Source of the DNA: Methylotenera_A sp031422335
GTDB lineage: Bacteria > Pseudomonadota > Gammaproteobacteria > Burkholderiales > Methylophilaceae
NCBI GenBank assembly: GCA_031422335.1
Contig: JANOQW010000025.1
Location: 74,441 to 138,440, forward strand
Direction of reading: 5' to 3'
Length of the DNA: 64,000 nucleotides
A program made the position numbers and the translations under genes. The notes beneath the pieces are model-generated. The model saw only the letters and a program-made list of their open reading frames with translations. It was not told where the DNA came from and did not search any database. This document shows positions 51,650 through 60,429 of the stretch, in pieces (within the stretch, counting starts at the first letter, position 1; every line of letters starts with the position of its first letter).

Positions 51650-52393
51650 TTACCCTATTTTTAATAGGCTCTCATCTAAACTTTTTAGGCGTTCTGGTGT
51701 GCCAATATCGTGCCACACACCTTGGTAATATTGTGCAGTGGCAGCATTATTATCAATGGCTTGGCGTAATAAAGGTGCTAATTTTGCGGGCTGGCCTTTT
51801 ACAACTTCTGCAAAAAAATGTGGGTGGTACACGCCGACACCAGAAAAAGTGAGCATGTGTTTACCACTATTCCTCAACATGCCAGCATCAATCGCAAAGT
51901 CGCCATTCGGATGTTGTATTGGATTATCCACCAATACCAAATGCGCACGAGCATTTTCGATGCCGCCAGAAGCCGCATGGTCAATAGTAATATCTAAAGC
52001 GCCTTGCAGAGCATGCATGTCGATGACTATATTTTTAAAATCAATTTCAGTAAAGGTATCGCCATTTACCACCAAAAACGGGGCACTATTTTTTCCATGA
52101 TTAGTTAACAAATCTAAGGCATTGGCAATGCCACCCGCAGTTTCTAAAGCCACCTTTTCTGCACTATATTGAATGGACAAGCCCCAAGCAGTGCCGTTCC
52201 CCAGTGCGCTTTCTATCTGCGCGCCCAAGTGCGCATGATTAATGACAATGTCTTTAAAACCTGCTTTTGCGAGGTTTTCTAAATGCCAAACGATGAGGGG
52301 CTTGCCGCCCACCTTAAGCAAAGGTTTGGGCATATAGTCAGTCAGTGGGCGCATTCTTTCACCGCGCCCCGCCGCCAAAATCATCGCTTTCAT
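51650..52393 (-). CDS. murU: N-acetylmuramate alpha-1-phosphate uridylyltransferase MurU
   Basis: A 247-residue nucleotidyltransferase. The start MKAMILAAGRGERMRPLTDY, then KPLLKVGGKPLI, and LVVNGDTFTEIDF are family hallmarks. MurU makes UDP-MurNAc in the cell-wall recycling bypass that avoids fosfomycin-sensitive MurA. The assignment is supported by adjacency to amgK, as in Pseudomonas. It starts 6 bp after amgK. Confidence 0.93.
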   Translation of the reverse strand: MKAMILAAGRGERMRPLTDYMPKPLLKVGGKPLIVWHLENLAKAGFKDIVINHAHLGAQIESALGNGTAWGLSIQYSAEKVALETAGGIANALDLLTNHGKNSAPFLVVNGDTFTEIDFKNIVIDMHALQGALDITIDHAASGGIENARAHLVLVDNPIQHPNGDFAIDAGMLRNSGKHMLTFSGVGVYHPHFFAEVVKGQPAKLAPLLRQAIDNNAATAQYYQGVWHDIGTPERLKSLDESLLKIG

Positions 52394-52399
52394 AAAAGC

Positions 52400-53392
52400 C
52401 TAAACCACATACTTTGGCCTTGGTACGCGGCCCTCCAGCGCATCCAGTAAGCGCAGCAGCGGTCGCAGCTCAACATAGCGCTCGCATACTTTACGCAAAT
52501 AATGCAGCACCAGCGGCATATCTTTTAAGTAGCCACTTTTACCGTCACGATGACTTAAACGCGCAAAAATACCCAGCACTTTAATATGACGCTGCGCACC
52601 CATCCACTCAAAATCGCGATAAAACTCACTAAAATCTTGCGGGACTGGTAATTTATTTTTTCGTGCTTTTTCCCAATAACGCACAGCAAAATCAATCACT
52701 TGCTCTTCATCCCATTGAATATAAGCATCTTTTAATAAAGACACCAAATCGTAAGTAATTGCGCCAAAAACCGCATCTTGAAAATCTAACACACCTGGAT
52801 TATCTGTACATATCATCAAGTTACGTGAGTGGTAATCGCGATGCACATAGACTTGGCCTTGTGCTAAAATATTCTTATTAAGCAGCTCAAACGATGCTCT
52901 GAGAGCCGCTTCCTGATTGGCTTGCAGAGCAATGCCTAAATGCTTTGCAATATACCAATCAGGGAACAAATTCATCTCGCGCATTAGCAGCGCATCGTCG
53001 TATGGCGGCAAAATATTGGCTTGGCTAGCCAGCTGCAATTTAATTAGCGCATCGGTGGCATCACCATACATTTTTTGCGCAGTTTCATTTGTCAGCGCGC
53101 TTAAATAGGTATCGTCACCCAAATCGCTTAGCAACAAAAAACCGTGTTCTAAATCTTGCGCCAACACTTGCGGCACGTTCAAACCCGCTTCCAACATCAG
53201 TTTGGCTATTTTTACAAAAGGCGCGCAGTCTTCTTGTGGCGGCGGTGCATCCATCGCAATCAGCGTTTTGTCGCTTAAATGTACCCGAAAATAACGTCTA
53301 AAGCTGGCATCGGCAGAGGCGGTAGTTAGGGTAAATATTTGCGCTGGTAAAGCTTGTTTAAGCCAAGTTTCGAGTTGATTTTTTCTATCCAT
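52400..53392 (-). CDS. amgK: N-acetylmuramate/N-acetylglucosamine kinase AmgK
   Basis: A 330-residue aminoglycoside-phosphotransferase-fold kinase. The catalytic loop VYVHRDYHSRNLMI (about 187) and the metal motif GVLDFQDAVFGAITYDL are clear. It phosphorylates C1 of MurNAc or GlcNAc from recycled peptidoglycan, feeding MurU. It is divergent from lptD, an arrangement shared with Pseudomonas. Confidence 0.94.
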   Translation of the reverse strand: MDRKNQLETWLKQALPAQIFTLTTASADASFRRYFRVHLSDKTLIAMDAPPPQEDCAPFVKIAKLMLEAGLNVPQVLAQDLEHGFLLLSDLGDDTYLSALTNETAQKMYGDATDALIKLQLASQANILPPYDDALLMREMNLFPDWYIAKHLGIALQANQEAALRASFELLNKNILAQGQVYVHRDYHSRNLMICTDNPGVLDFQDAVFGAITYDLVSLLKDAYIQWDEEQVIDFAVRYWEKARKNKLPVPQDFSEFYRDFEWMGAQRHIKVLGIFARLSHRDGKSGYLKDMPLVLHYLRKVCERYVELRPLLRLLDALEGRVPRPKYVV

Positions 53393-53521
53393 ATAAATGA
53401 TTACTACTGACAGCCTTTAATAATATTTACTTCAATTTTTAATTGATTAGCACTTGCATGTATGCGATTTTATCATTCATGCGTAAAATACATACCTTAA
53501 ATCATTTTTAGTGGTTTTGCA

Positions 53522-55951
53522 TTGCATAACAGCCGTTTACACATTCATTTTGCAAAATTATTTTTTGCATCCTTAGCTAGCAGCTTTTTGCTGGGCTTTA
53601 GTGTTTTTGCATCTGCGGAAACGCTAAGTACTGAGCTTAAACAAGTACCAGAAACTATTCAACCTGAAGCACTGCCAGGCGCCATCGAAATTGAAGGTGA
53701 TAAGCTAGATTTATACCTTGACCGTAAAATGCGCGCCACTGGCAATGCAGTGATTAGTAAAGGTACGCAAAAAGTATATGGCGATAACATTGAATACGAT
53801 GTACAAAACGATGAGCTAAAAGTAGATGGCAATGCTCGCATTGATTTGGGCGAAAGTGAATTGCGTGGCCCTGCACTGAAAATGCGCCTGAGTGACAGCA
53901 TAGGCGAGATGCGAGATGCATCGGTGACGCTGAAAAAGCAATACAGCAACAATAATGAAAATGTTGGCCGTAATGACCCTAGTGTTTATACACAATCTAA
54001 GCTGCTCAATGCGCAGACCACGCTAACTGATAACCCGCGGCTTTACCAAGATAATTATCGCGAGCCTGCCACACCAATTGGGCAAGCGTCAATTGACCCA
54101 AAATTCAACTCATCACGTGGTGATGCCAAAGCGATTCTGTTTGAAGGCCAAGATAAAAAGCGTTTAAAAGACGCGCGCTACACCACTTGCGAAGCGGGTG
54201 TGGACGATTGGTATATTAAAGCCAGCGAGATTGAGTTAGACGACTACACGCAATCTGGCACCGCAAAAAATGCGCGTGTTGAATTTAAAGGTGTGCCGCT
54301 ACTTTATACACCTTGGATGAGTTTTTCATTCAATAATGAGCGCAAATCTGGCTTGCTGTCGCCCACCGTGGGTACGACTTCACGCAGCGGTTTTGAAACG
54401 CTGATTCCTTACTACATTAATATTGCGCCCGATATGGATGCCACTGTGGGCATACGCTATTTAAGTAAACGTGGCGCGCAATTGCAAGGCGAGTTTCGAT
54501 ATTTGGGCGAAAATTACTCAGGTATTAATAATCTTGAATATTTGAATGATGATAGCTTAAGCGGCGAGCAACGCTACTACGCCAACATTAGCCATAATCA
54601 TAATTTAGGCGCAGGCTGGTCGGCAGGCTATAACATCGAAAAAGTATCAGATGACCAATATTTCTCTGAGATGTCCACCCGCATCACTAGTACCAGCCGC
54701 GTCAATTTGCCGCAAGAAGGTCGTGTAGATTACGTGGGCGATGTGTGGCGCTTTAATGGTTTAGTGCAAAAGTACCAAACGCTGGATGAAATTAATTTTC
54801 CATACGAACGCTTGCCGCAATTGACGCTGGCAGCCGATAAAGAATGGGATTATTTTGACACCGAGCTTTATAGTCAATGGGCGTATTTTGACCGCAACAA
54901 AAATGCACCTCTGGCCGCTACGGGCAGCCGTCTAGCAGTTTACCCAAGTGTTAGTGTGCCGTTTACGCAATCATACGGCTATGTGACGCCAAAATTTGGC
55001 GTACACGCCACCAACTACCAGCTCAATGACAACAATTTCAATGTTGGCGGCAATATCATCAGTAATAATTCAGATAGCCGAACCCTGCCCATTTTTAGTT
55101 TAGATAGTGGTTTATTTTTTGAGCGTGATGTGAATATCGTCAAAAATAGTTATACGCAAACTATCGAGCCGCGTTTATTTTATGTGTATATTCCTGAAAA
55201 AAATCAAGACCGTTTACCCGTATTCGATTCAGCCTTGGCTGATTTAAACCTCACTACCTTGTTTACCGAAAACCAATTTACTGGTAACGACCGTATTAAT
55301 AACGCCAACCAACTTAGTTTAGCATTTACCACACGCATGATTGATAAAGATACAGGCGCAGAGCGTATTGCTGCCACCATTGGTCAACGCTATTACTTTA
55401 ATGACCAGAACGTCACCCTGCCAGGCAGCATCGCCTCAAAAGACAACTCCTCAGACATCATTGCCGCGCTAACGGCAAGACTCTCCAACAAATGGAATCT
55501 TGACGCATTTTGGCAATACAATACCGATGATGCTGGCATGGTGCGCACTAATATCTTAGCGCGTTACAACCCCGAGCCAGGCAAACTACTGAATGTGGGC
55601 TATCGCTACACGCAACAGTTTTTAGAACAGGTCAACCTATCTGGCCAATGGCCGTTAAGCCAAGGCTGGTATGGCGTTGGGCGCTTTAACTACTCGATTA
55701 AAGAAAAAACACTCATTGAAAGCTTGGCTGGGCTAGAATATGACGCAGGTTGTTGGCAAGCCCGCACTGTGCTGCAACGCGTAGAAACAGCCACTGCCGA
55801 TGCCAACTATGGTCTATTCTTTCAACTCGAGCTAGGTGGCTTAGCCTCCATTGGCTCCAATCCACTCAACTTGCTCAGGCGCGATGTTCCTGGCTATTTA
55901 AGCAGCAGCGAGATTCCGACAATTTACAGACAACAAAATTATTACCGATGA
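53522..55951 (+). CDS. lptD: LPS-assembly outer-membrane protein LptD
   Basis: 809 residues. The signal peptide ends SVFASA; the N-terminal OstA-like jellyroll (about 50-170: YLDRKMRATGNAVISKG, VDGNARIDLGESEL) precedes the large barrel. One Cys is in YTTCEAGVDDW (about 222) and one late in DAGCWQARTVL (about 747), matching the essential non-consecutive disulfide of E. coli LptD. With LptE it inserts LPS into the outer leaflet. The start appears to be TTG 53522, since no ATG opens the signal peptide. The stop overlaps surA (ATGA). Confidence 0.96.
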   Translation: MHNSRLHIHFAKLFFASLASSFLLGFSVFASAETLSTELKQVPETIQPEALPGAIEIEGDKLDLYLDRKMRATGNAVISKGTQKVYGDNIEYDVQNDELKVDGNARIDLGESELRGPALKMRLSDSIGEMRDASVTLKKQYSNNNENVGRNDPSVYTQSKLLNAQTTLTDNPRLYQDNYREPATPIGQASIDPKFNSSRGDAKAILFEGQDKKRLKDARYTTCEAGVDDWYIKASEIELDDYTQSGTAKNARVEFKGVPLLYTPWMSFSFNNERKSGLLSPTVGTTSRSGFETLIPYYINIAPDMDATVGIRYLSKRGAQLQGEFRYLGENYSGINNLEYLNDDSLSGEQRYYANISHNHNLGAGWSAGYNIEKVSDDQYFSEMSTRITSTSRVNLPQEGRVDYVGDVWRFNGLVQKYQTLDEINFPYERLPQLTLAADKEWDYFDTELYSQWAYFDRNKNAPLAATGSRLAVYPSVSVPFTQSYGYVTPKFGVHATNYQLNDNNFNVGGNIISNNSDSRTLPIFSLDSGLFFERDVNIVKNSYTQTIEPRLFYVYIPEKNQDRLPVFDSALADLNLTTLFTENQFTGNDRINNANQLSLAFTTRMIDKDTGAERIAATIGQRYYFNDQNVTLPGSIASKDNSSDIIAALTARLSNKWNLDAFWQYNTDDAGMVRTNILARYNPEPGKLLNVGYRYTQQFLEQVNLSGQWPLSQGWYGVGRFNYSIKEKTLIESLAGLEYDAGCWQARTVLQRVETATADANYGLFFQLELGGLASIGSNPLNLLRRDVPGYLSSSEIPTIYRQQNYYR

Positions 55952-57261
55952 AAACCTATTTCAAATTATTGATTTTATTGAGTCTTTTAGCATCTATCCT
56001 AGCTAATGCAGCCTCACCCAAACAAGCCAACGAAATTGTGAAGATGGATCGGATTATTGCCATCGTTGATCAAGGCGTGATTACTGAGCAAGAGCTAATA
56101 GACCGTATTCGCACCGTGAAAGCGCAATTAGAAAAGCAAGGCACGCAGATGCCGCCAGAAAATGTGTTGGGAAGACAAGTGCTTGAACGCCTGATTGCGG
56201 ATAGCTTGCAACTGCAAATGGCAGCACAAACGGGCGTTAAAGTGGACGATACGCAGCTAGATAAAACCATCGAACGTATTGCCGCACAAAACAAAATGAG
56301 CATAGAAGAATTTAGCGCGGTGCTAGAAAAAGATGGTGTAACACTGCGCAAATTTCGCGAAGATATTCGCAGCGAAATTACTATTTCTAGAATTCGTGAG
56401 CGCGAAGTAGATAATAAATTGAATATTTCTGAGGGTGAAATTGACAATTACTTAACCACCCAAGCCAATCGTGGCGAAGAGCAAGACGAGTTTGAAATCG
56501 CACATATTCTCATTCGCACACCCGAAGATGCCAGCCCAGAAGACTTAGAAAAAGCCAAAACCAAAACCCAAGAAGCCTTGAAGCAATTGGCTGATGGCGT
56601 GAGCTTTTCGCAAGTATCTGCTAGTCATTCGGATTCCCCCAACGCACTGGAAGGTGGCAGCATGGGCTGGCGCAGTGGTGCGCAGTTGCCTGGGCTATTT
56701 TTAGAGACGCTCAAACCAATGCAAAAAGGCGAGGTGTCAAAACCGATGCGCAGCCCCAATGGCTTCCATATTTTAAAGTTGATAGACCGCCGTGGCGGCA
56801 GCTCGTCACTTGTTATAGGTCAAACCAAAGCGCGGCATATTTTAATTAAACTATCTGAGGTAGTTTCAGAAAAAGAGGCTAAACGCAAATTGGATGGCAT
56901 TAAAGAGCGCCTAGACAATGGTGGTAAATTTGAAGAACTAGCGCGCCAATATTCAGAAGATGGCAGCGCTAATAATGGTGGCGATTTAGGTTGGGTAAAC
57001 CCAGGCGATACTGTGCCGCCATTTGAAAAAGCCATGAACGCGCTGGGTTTGGGCGAAATGAGCGAGCCTGTGCTGTCACCATTTGGTTGGCATGTGATTC
57101 AAGTGATGGAGCGCCGTCAACAAGACATGACTAAAGAAGCGTCGCGCCTGAAAGCACGCCAAGAAATACGTGCGCGTAAATCTGAAGAAGCTTACCAAGA
57201 TTGGATACGCGAAATGCGTGACCGCGCTTTTGTTGAGCTGCGTTTAGAAGATAAGTTTTAA
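55948..57261 (+). CDS. surA: Periplasmic chaperone and peptidyl-prolyl isomerase SurA
   Basis: 437 residues from ATG 55948, the start that overlaps the lptD stop and opens the signal peptide MKTYFKLLILLSLLASILAN. The N-terminal chaperone domain spans about 30-175 (MDRIIAIVDQGVITEQELID). Two parvulin domains follow at about 175-275 (FEIAHILIRTP) and 285-385 (QTKARHILIKLSE). It delivers outer-membrane proteins, LptD included, to the BAM complex. The lptD-surA-pdxA-rsmA order is the classical one. Confidence 0.96.
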   Translation: MKTYFKLLILLSLLASILANAASPKQANEIVKMDRIIAIVDQGVITEQELIDRIRTVKAQLEKQGTQMPPENVLGRQVLERLIADSLQLQMAAQTGVKVDDTQLDKTIERIAAQNKMSIEEFSAVLEKDGVTLRKFREDIRSEITISRIREREVDNKLNISEGEIDNYLTTQANRGEEQDEFEIAHILIRTPEDASPEDLEKAKTKTQEALKQLADGVSFSQVSASHSDSPNALEGGSMGWRSGAQLPGLFLETLKPMQKGEVSKPMRSPNGFHILKLIDRRGGSSSLVIGQTKARHILIKLSEVVSEKEAKRKLDGIKERLDNGGKFEELARQYSEDGSANNGGDLGWVNPGDTVPPFEKAMNALGLGEMSEPVLSPFGWHVIQVMERRQQDMTKEASRLKARQEIRARKSEEAYQDWIREMRDRAFVELRLEDKF

Positions 57262-57283
57262 GCTGCAAATTTAGGCCTTCATC

Positions 57284-58297
57284 CTGTCACTGCCACGCAT
57301 AGCAATTACCTCTGGCGAGCCCGCTGGTATTGGGCCCGATATCTGTGTTTTGTTAGCGCAGCACGAAATTGCTGCAGATATTACGGTGATTGGTGACGCC
57401 AATATACTTGCGCTACGCGCACAACAGCTTGGTGTTGAGGCCAACATTCAAGACTATGAAACCAGTGAACATCCGCTACAACATCAAAAAAATACCCTAA
57501 AAGTACTGCACATCCCCACTGCCGCACCCGTGCTGGCTGGCAGCTTAAACGCCGCGAATAGTGCCTATGTGCTCAACACGCTCACGTGCGCCATCGATGG
57601 CTGCACTAGTGGTGCTTTTGATGCCATCGTCACTGCACCTGTGCATAAAGGCATTATCAACGATGCAGGCATCGCCTTTACTGGCCATACTGAATTTTTG
57701 GCTGCGCAAACGCAAACAAAACATGTCGTGATGATGTTGGTAGATGGAAGTAAGCATGGTGGCTTGCGAGTTGCACTGGCCACCATTCATTTGGCGCTTA
57801 AAGACGTGCCTGGCGCCATTACCCAAGATGGCCTAGAAACAACAATTCGCATTTTGCATACCGATTTAGTACAAAAATTTGGCATTAAAAACCCACGTAT
57901 ATTAATTGCTGGGCTAAACCCACATGCAGGAGAAGATGGTTATTTAGGTATGGAAGAAATTGAAACAATTAATCCCGTACTATCTAAGCTTAGCGCAGAA
58001 GGCATGCAGTTAATTGGCGCGCTACCTGCCGATACCCTATTCACGTCAAAATATTTGAATAATGCCGATTGCGTGCTGGCTATGTACCACGATCAAGGTT
58101 TGCCAGTGTTAAAGCATGGCAGCTTTGGCGGCGGTGTCAACGTAACGCTCGGCCTGCCAATTATTCGCACCTCGGTCGATCACGGCACTGCGCTAGATTT
58201 GGCCGGTACTGGTGATATAGACATCGGCAGCATGCAAGCTGCACTGAACTTGGCGATTGAATTGGCGAATAAAAACTTAACCAATAAAAAAAATTAA
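57284..58297 (+). CDS. pdxA: 4-hydroxythreonine-4-phosphate dehydrogenase PdxA, non-AUG start
   Basis: An NAD-dependent enzyme of pyridoxal phosphate synthesis. Catalytic and metal motifs: TAPVHKGIINDAGIAFTGHT, AGLNPHAGEDGYLGMEE, YHDQGLPVLKHGSFG. The conserved N-terminus (PRIAITSGEPAGIGPDI) lies upstream of any ATG, GTG or TTG in frame. The frame is bounded by TAG at 57272, so translation must begin at a non-standard codon; CTG 57284, 8 bp after AGG, is the best candidate (about 337 residues). A TTG at 57350 would delete the conserved start. A base error cannot be excluded. Confidence 0.85.
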   Translation: MSLPRIAITSGEPAGIGPDICVLLAQHEIAADITVIGDANILALRAQQLGVEANIQDYETSEHPLQHQKNTLKVLHIPTAAPVLAGSLNAANSAYVLNTLTCAIDGCTSGAFDAIVTAPVHKGIINDAGIAFTGHTEFLAAQTQTKHVVMMLVDGSKHGGLRVALATIHLALKDVPGAITQDGLETTIRILHTDLVQKFGIKNPRILIAGLNPHAGEDGYLGMEEIETINPVLSKLSAEGMQLIGALPADTLFTSKYLNNADCVLAMYHDQGLPVLKHGSFGGGVNVTLGLPIIRTSVDHGTALDLAGTGDIDIGSMQAALNLAIELANKNLTNKKN

Positions 58298-58298
58298 T

Positions 58299-59105
58299 AT
58301 GAAGCACCTTGCAAAAAAACGTTTTGGGCAAAATTTTTTAACTGATCAAGCCATTATTGCTAGCCTCATTGATGCGATTAACCCACAAAGCAACGATTTA
58401 TTAGTTGAAATTGGGCCCGGGCTAGGCGCGCTTACCAAGCCACTGCTTAAAAAAATTGACCATTTGCATGTGGTAGAAATTGATCGTGACATTGTCAGTT
58501 GGATGCAAAAAGAATACCTTAACAATAGCATTACCATTCACAATGTGGATGCATTAAAGTTTGATTTTAGCCAGCTGGTCGAAAGTAAAAATAGCAATCA
58601 GTTGCGCGTGACTGGCAATTTGCCCTACAACATCTCTACGCCTATTTTATTTCACCTGTTAGATAACCTTGCTTGTATTACTGACATGCATTTTATGCTG
58701 CAAAAAGAAGTGGTCGAGCGCATGGTGGCGCTACCTTCAACCCCTGCATACGGGCGGCTATCTGTCATGCTGCAATATCACTTGCAAATGGAATATTTAA
58801 TCACCGTGCCGCCAGAAGCCTTCGAGCCAGCGCCCAAAGTAGAGTCTGCATTTGTGCGCTGCGTGCCACATACCACATTACCTTTTGTTGCAAAAGACAC
58901 TACATTATTTGCCAAAGTGGTGATGGCAGCGTTTGGGCAGCGTCGCAAAACTATCCGCAACACACTTAAAGGGTTTTTAAATGATGATGACTATATTCAG
59001 TTAAATACCATCGCACAAACAAAAATAGGTTCCCAGCTTCGCGCCGAGAACCTATCTGTAAAAGACTATGTACTAATAACCAACTATATCTTAAACCACC
59101 ATTAA
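58299..59105 (+). CDS. rsmA: 16S rRNA dimethyladenosine transferase RsmA (KsgA)
   Basis: A 268-residue methyltransferase that dimethylates A1518 and A1519 of 16S rRNA. The start is KKRFGQNFLTDQAII; the SAM motif EIGPGLGALT is near residue 37 and the catalytic NLPYNIS near 107. The C-terminal domain has the usual AFGQRRKTIRNTL. It starts 2 bp after pdxA and ends 4 bp into the convergent PEP-CTERM gene. Confidence 0.97.
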   Translation: MKHLAKKRFGQNFLTDQAIIASLIDAINPQSNDLLVEIGPGLGALTKPLLKKIDHLHVVEIDRDIVSWMQKEYLNNSITIHNVDALKFDFSQLVESKNSNQLRVTGNLPYNISTPILFHLLDNLACITDMHFMLQKEVVERMVALPSTPAYGRLSVMLQYHLQMEYLITVPPEAFEPAPKVESAFVRCVPHTTLPFVAKDTTLFAKVVMAAFGQRRKTIRNTLKGFLNDDDYIQLNTIAQTKIGSQLRAENLSVKDYVLITNYILNHH

Positions 59106-59764
59106 GCTTTACGACGACGCATAAAACCTAAACCAGCTAGACCCGTTAACAATAAAGGTAATGCGGCAGGCAAAGGCACTTGTGATGGTGGGTTCAATGT
59201 AGCAATCACAAAATCTTGATTACGAGCGCTCTTGAAAAAATCAATTGCATAAGTATCCGTGATTGACCAGCCTGATAATTGATTTAAAAAAGTATTTGCA
59301 ACACTCAGCATATTTTGGTTGGTACCTTGCATACCTTTAATACCGCCAGTATTGACGTTGCCATTATCGTGAAAAATTTCCCACAAGGCTAAATGAAAGC
59401 CCGCTGTTTGCACTGCATTCGTTAAAGTACCGTAAGCGTTATCAAACAATTTTTGCACGTTAGCAAAACGGGTTGCGCCATTGTTGTTGAAGTCAGCCGC
59501 ATCTAAAGTAGATTGATTGTATGAACTAAAAAGTGAGTTAGCAGATTGGTATGGATCTACGCAAAAGCCAGAAAATACGCCTTGGCCTTGAATGTTTAAA
59601 TTATAGCTGCCCATTGCAACATTTCTACCACTATATATGCTGCCATTAATTTTTGTTTTAGTGCTGATAACGTCATCCACAGAACTAAACTTTAAATTAA
59701 CGTGCTGTGCGTTAGCACCAATAGAAGCTGACAACAACAACAACGCAACTAATAATTTATTCAT
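59102..59764 (-). CDS. PEP-CTERM sorting-domain protein
   Basis: 220 residues with an N-terminal signal peptide ending IGANA. The C-terminal sorting tag reads SQVPLPAALPLLLTGLAG, then a helix and RRRKA. The middle is Asn/Gly-rich (DFNNNGATRFANV, HDNGNVNTGGIKG). Such proteins are processed by exosortase and become exported extracellular matrix or biofilm proteins. No exosortase is in the window. Its stop codon overlaps that of rsmA (convergent, 4 bp). Confidence 0.88.
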   Translation of the reverse strand: MNKLLVALLLLSASIGANAQHVNLKFSSVDDVISTKTKINGSIYSGRNVAMGSYNLNIQGQGVFSGFCVDPYQSANSLFSSYNQSTLDAADFNNNGATRFANVQKLFDNAYGTLTNAVQTAGFHLALWEIFHDNGNVNTGGIKGMQGTNQNMLSVANTFLNQLSGWSITDTYAIDFFKSARNQDFVIATLNPPSQVPLPAALPLLLTGLAGLGFMRRRKA

Positions 59765-59880
59765 ATCATTTCCCTTTTATTAAGATAATTTTTTAATATG
59801 CTTGATTCTATACAAATTGGCTATTGCTTCAATAGCCCGGTTGGGTAGATACAGCAGGCTATTTCACACTGCTACAATAA

Positions 59881-59906
59881 AAAAACCCGCATCTAAGCGG
59901 GTTTTT
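59881..59906 (-). terminator. Terminator, probably of the former tRNA-Lys transcript
   Basis: Perfect stem AAAAACCCGC / GCGGGTTTTT with loop ATCTAA. It stands about 30 bp downstream (minus strand) of the CCA end of the tRNA-Lys fragment, the usual place for a tRNA terminator. It could also end the PEP-CTERM region from the other side. Confidence 0.75.
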
Positions 59907-59937
59907 AATATGCTCTAAGCTTGCCAGAACATGAATT

Positions 59938-59987
59938 TGGTAGGGCGTGCGGGGATCGAACCCACGACAAACGGATTAAAAGTCCAT
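59938..59987 (-). tRNA. 3' fragment of tRNA-Lys(UUU), probable attachment site remnant
   Basis: On the minus strand the sequence folds as the 3' half of a tRNA: anticodon arm ATGGA-CTTTTAA-TCCGT (anticodon UUU), variable TTGTC, T arm GTGGG-TTCGATC-CCCGC, acceptor strand ACGCCCT, then ACCA. The D arm and 5' acceptor strand are absent: sequence beyond 59988 does not continue as tRNA. Integrases commonly use the anticodon-to-3' segment of tRNA genes as att core, so this is most likely the displaced 3' end left by integration of an island lying to the right. Confidence 0.8.
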
Positions 59988-60180
59988 ACCAGATATTCAG
60001 CATTGGGTTGACTTACAAGGCCATTTCAGTTCCTCAAAATCTCGTTCTTAAAACAATTTACTCTCTGTATACATGCGGTTCTTTCTGTTTTTGCGGAACA
60101 AAAAAATTCTGAAACTCAGTTAAGTGTAGTTTTGTGAAGCGGCAAGTTAATTCTAATTAATCAATTTATTAGGATATTTC

Positions 60181-60373
60181 ATAAAACGTATACCTCATCG
60201 TATTTTTACTGAAGCATTCAAAGAAAAGAAGCTATTCATTTACACAAAGAGCAAGGCTTAACATTAACGGAAATCAGGCACAATTTACATATCGCACCCA
60301 CGTGAATTGCAAGCAAATAAACCGTTGAGCAATTGGCGAGCGCCGCCTTTATGGAAACCGCACATAACTTGAT
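60181..60373 (+). pseudogene. Decayed IS3-type transposase orfA
   Basis: Three short reading stretches in different frames together read RIFTEAFKEKK, then IHLHKEQGLTLTEIRHNLHI, then ELQANKPLSNWRAPPLW. This resembles the N-terminal HTH part of an IS3-family OrfA. Stops and frameshifts break it. No terminal repeats were found. Confidence 0.4.
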
Positions 60374-60429
60374 TCGAAACTTCATAGGGATCATAATGTT
60401 TTCTATGTTGTACGCTCATATTAGAAAAT

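Noticed and set aside
59921..60112. An ORF reading CGDRTHDKRIKSP
   Set aside because: This is the known false protein that results from translating a tRNA-Lys gene backwards; it confirms the tRNA fragment, not a gene.
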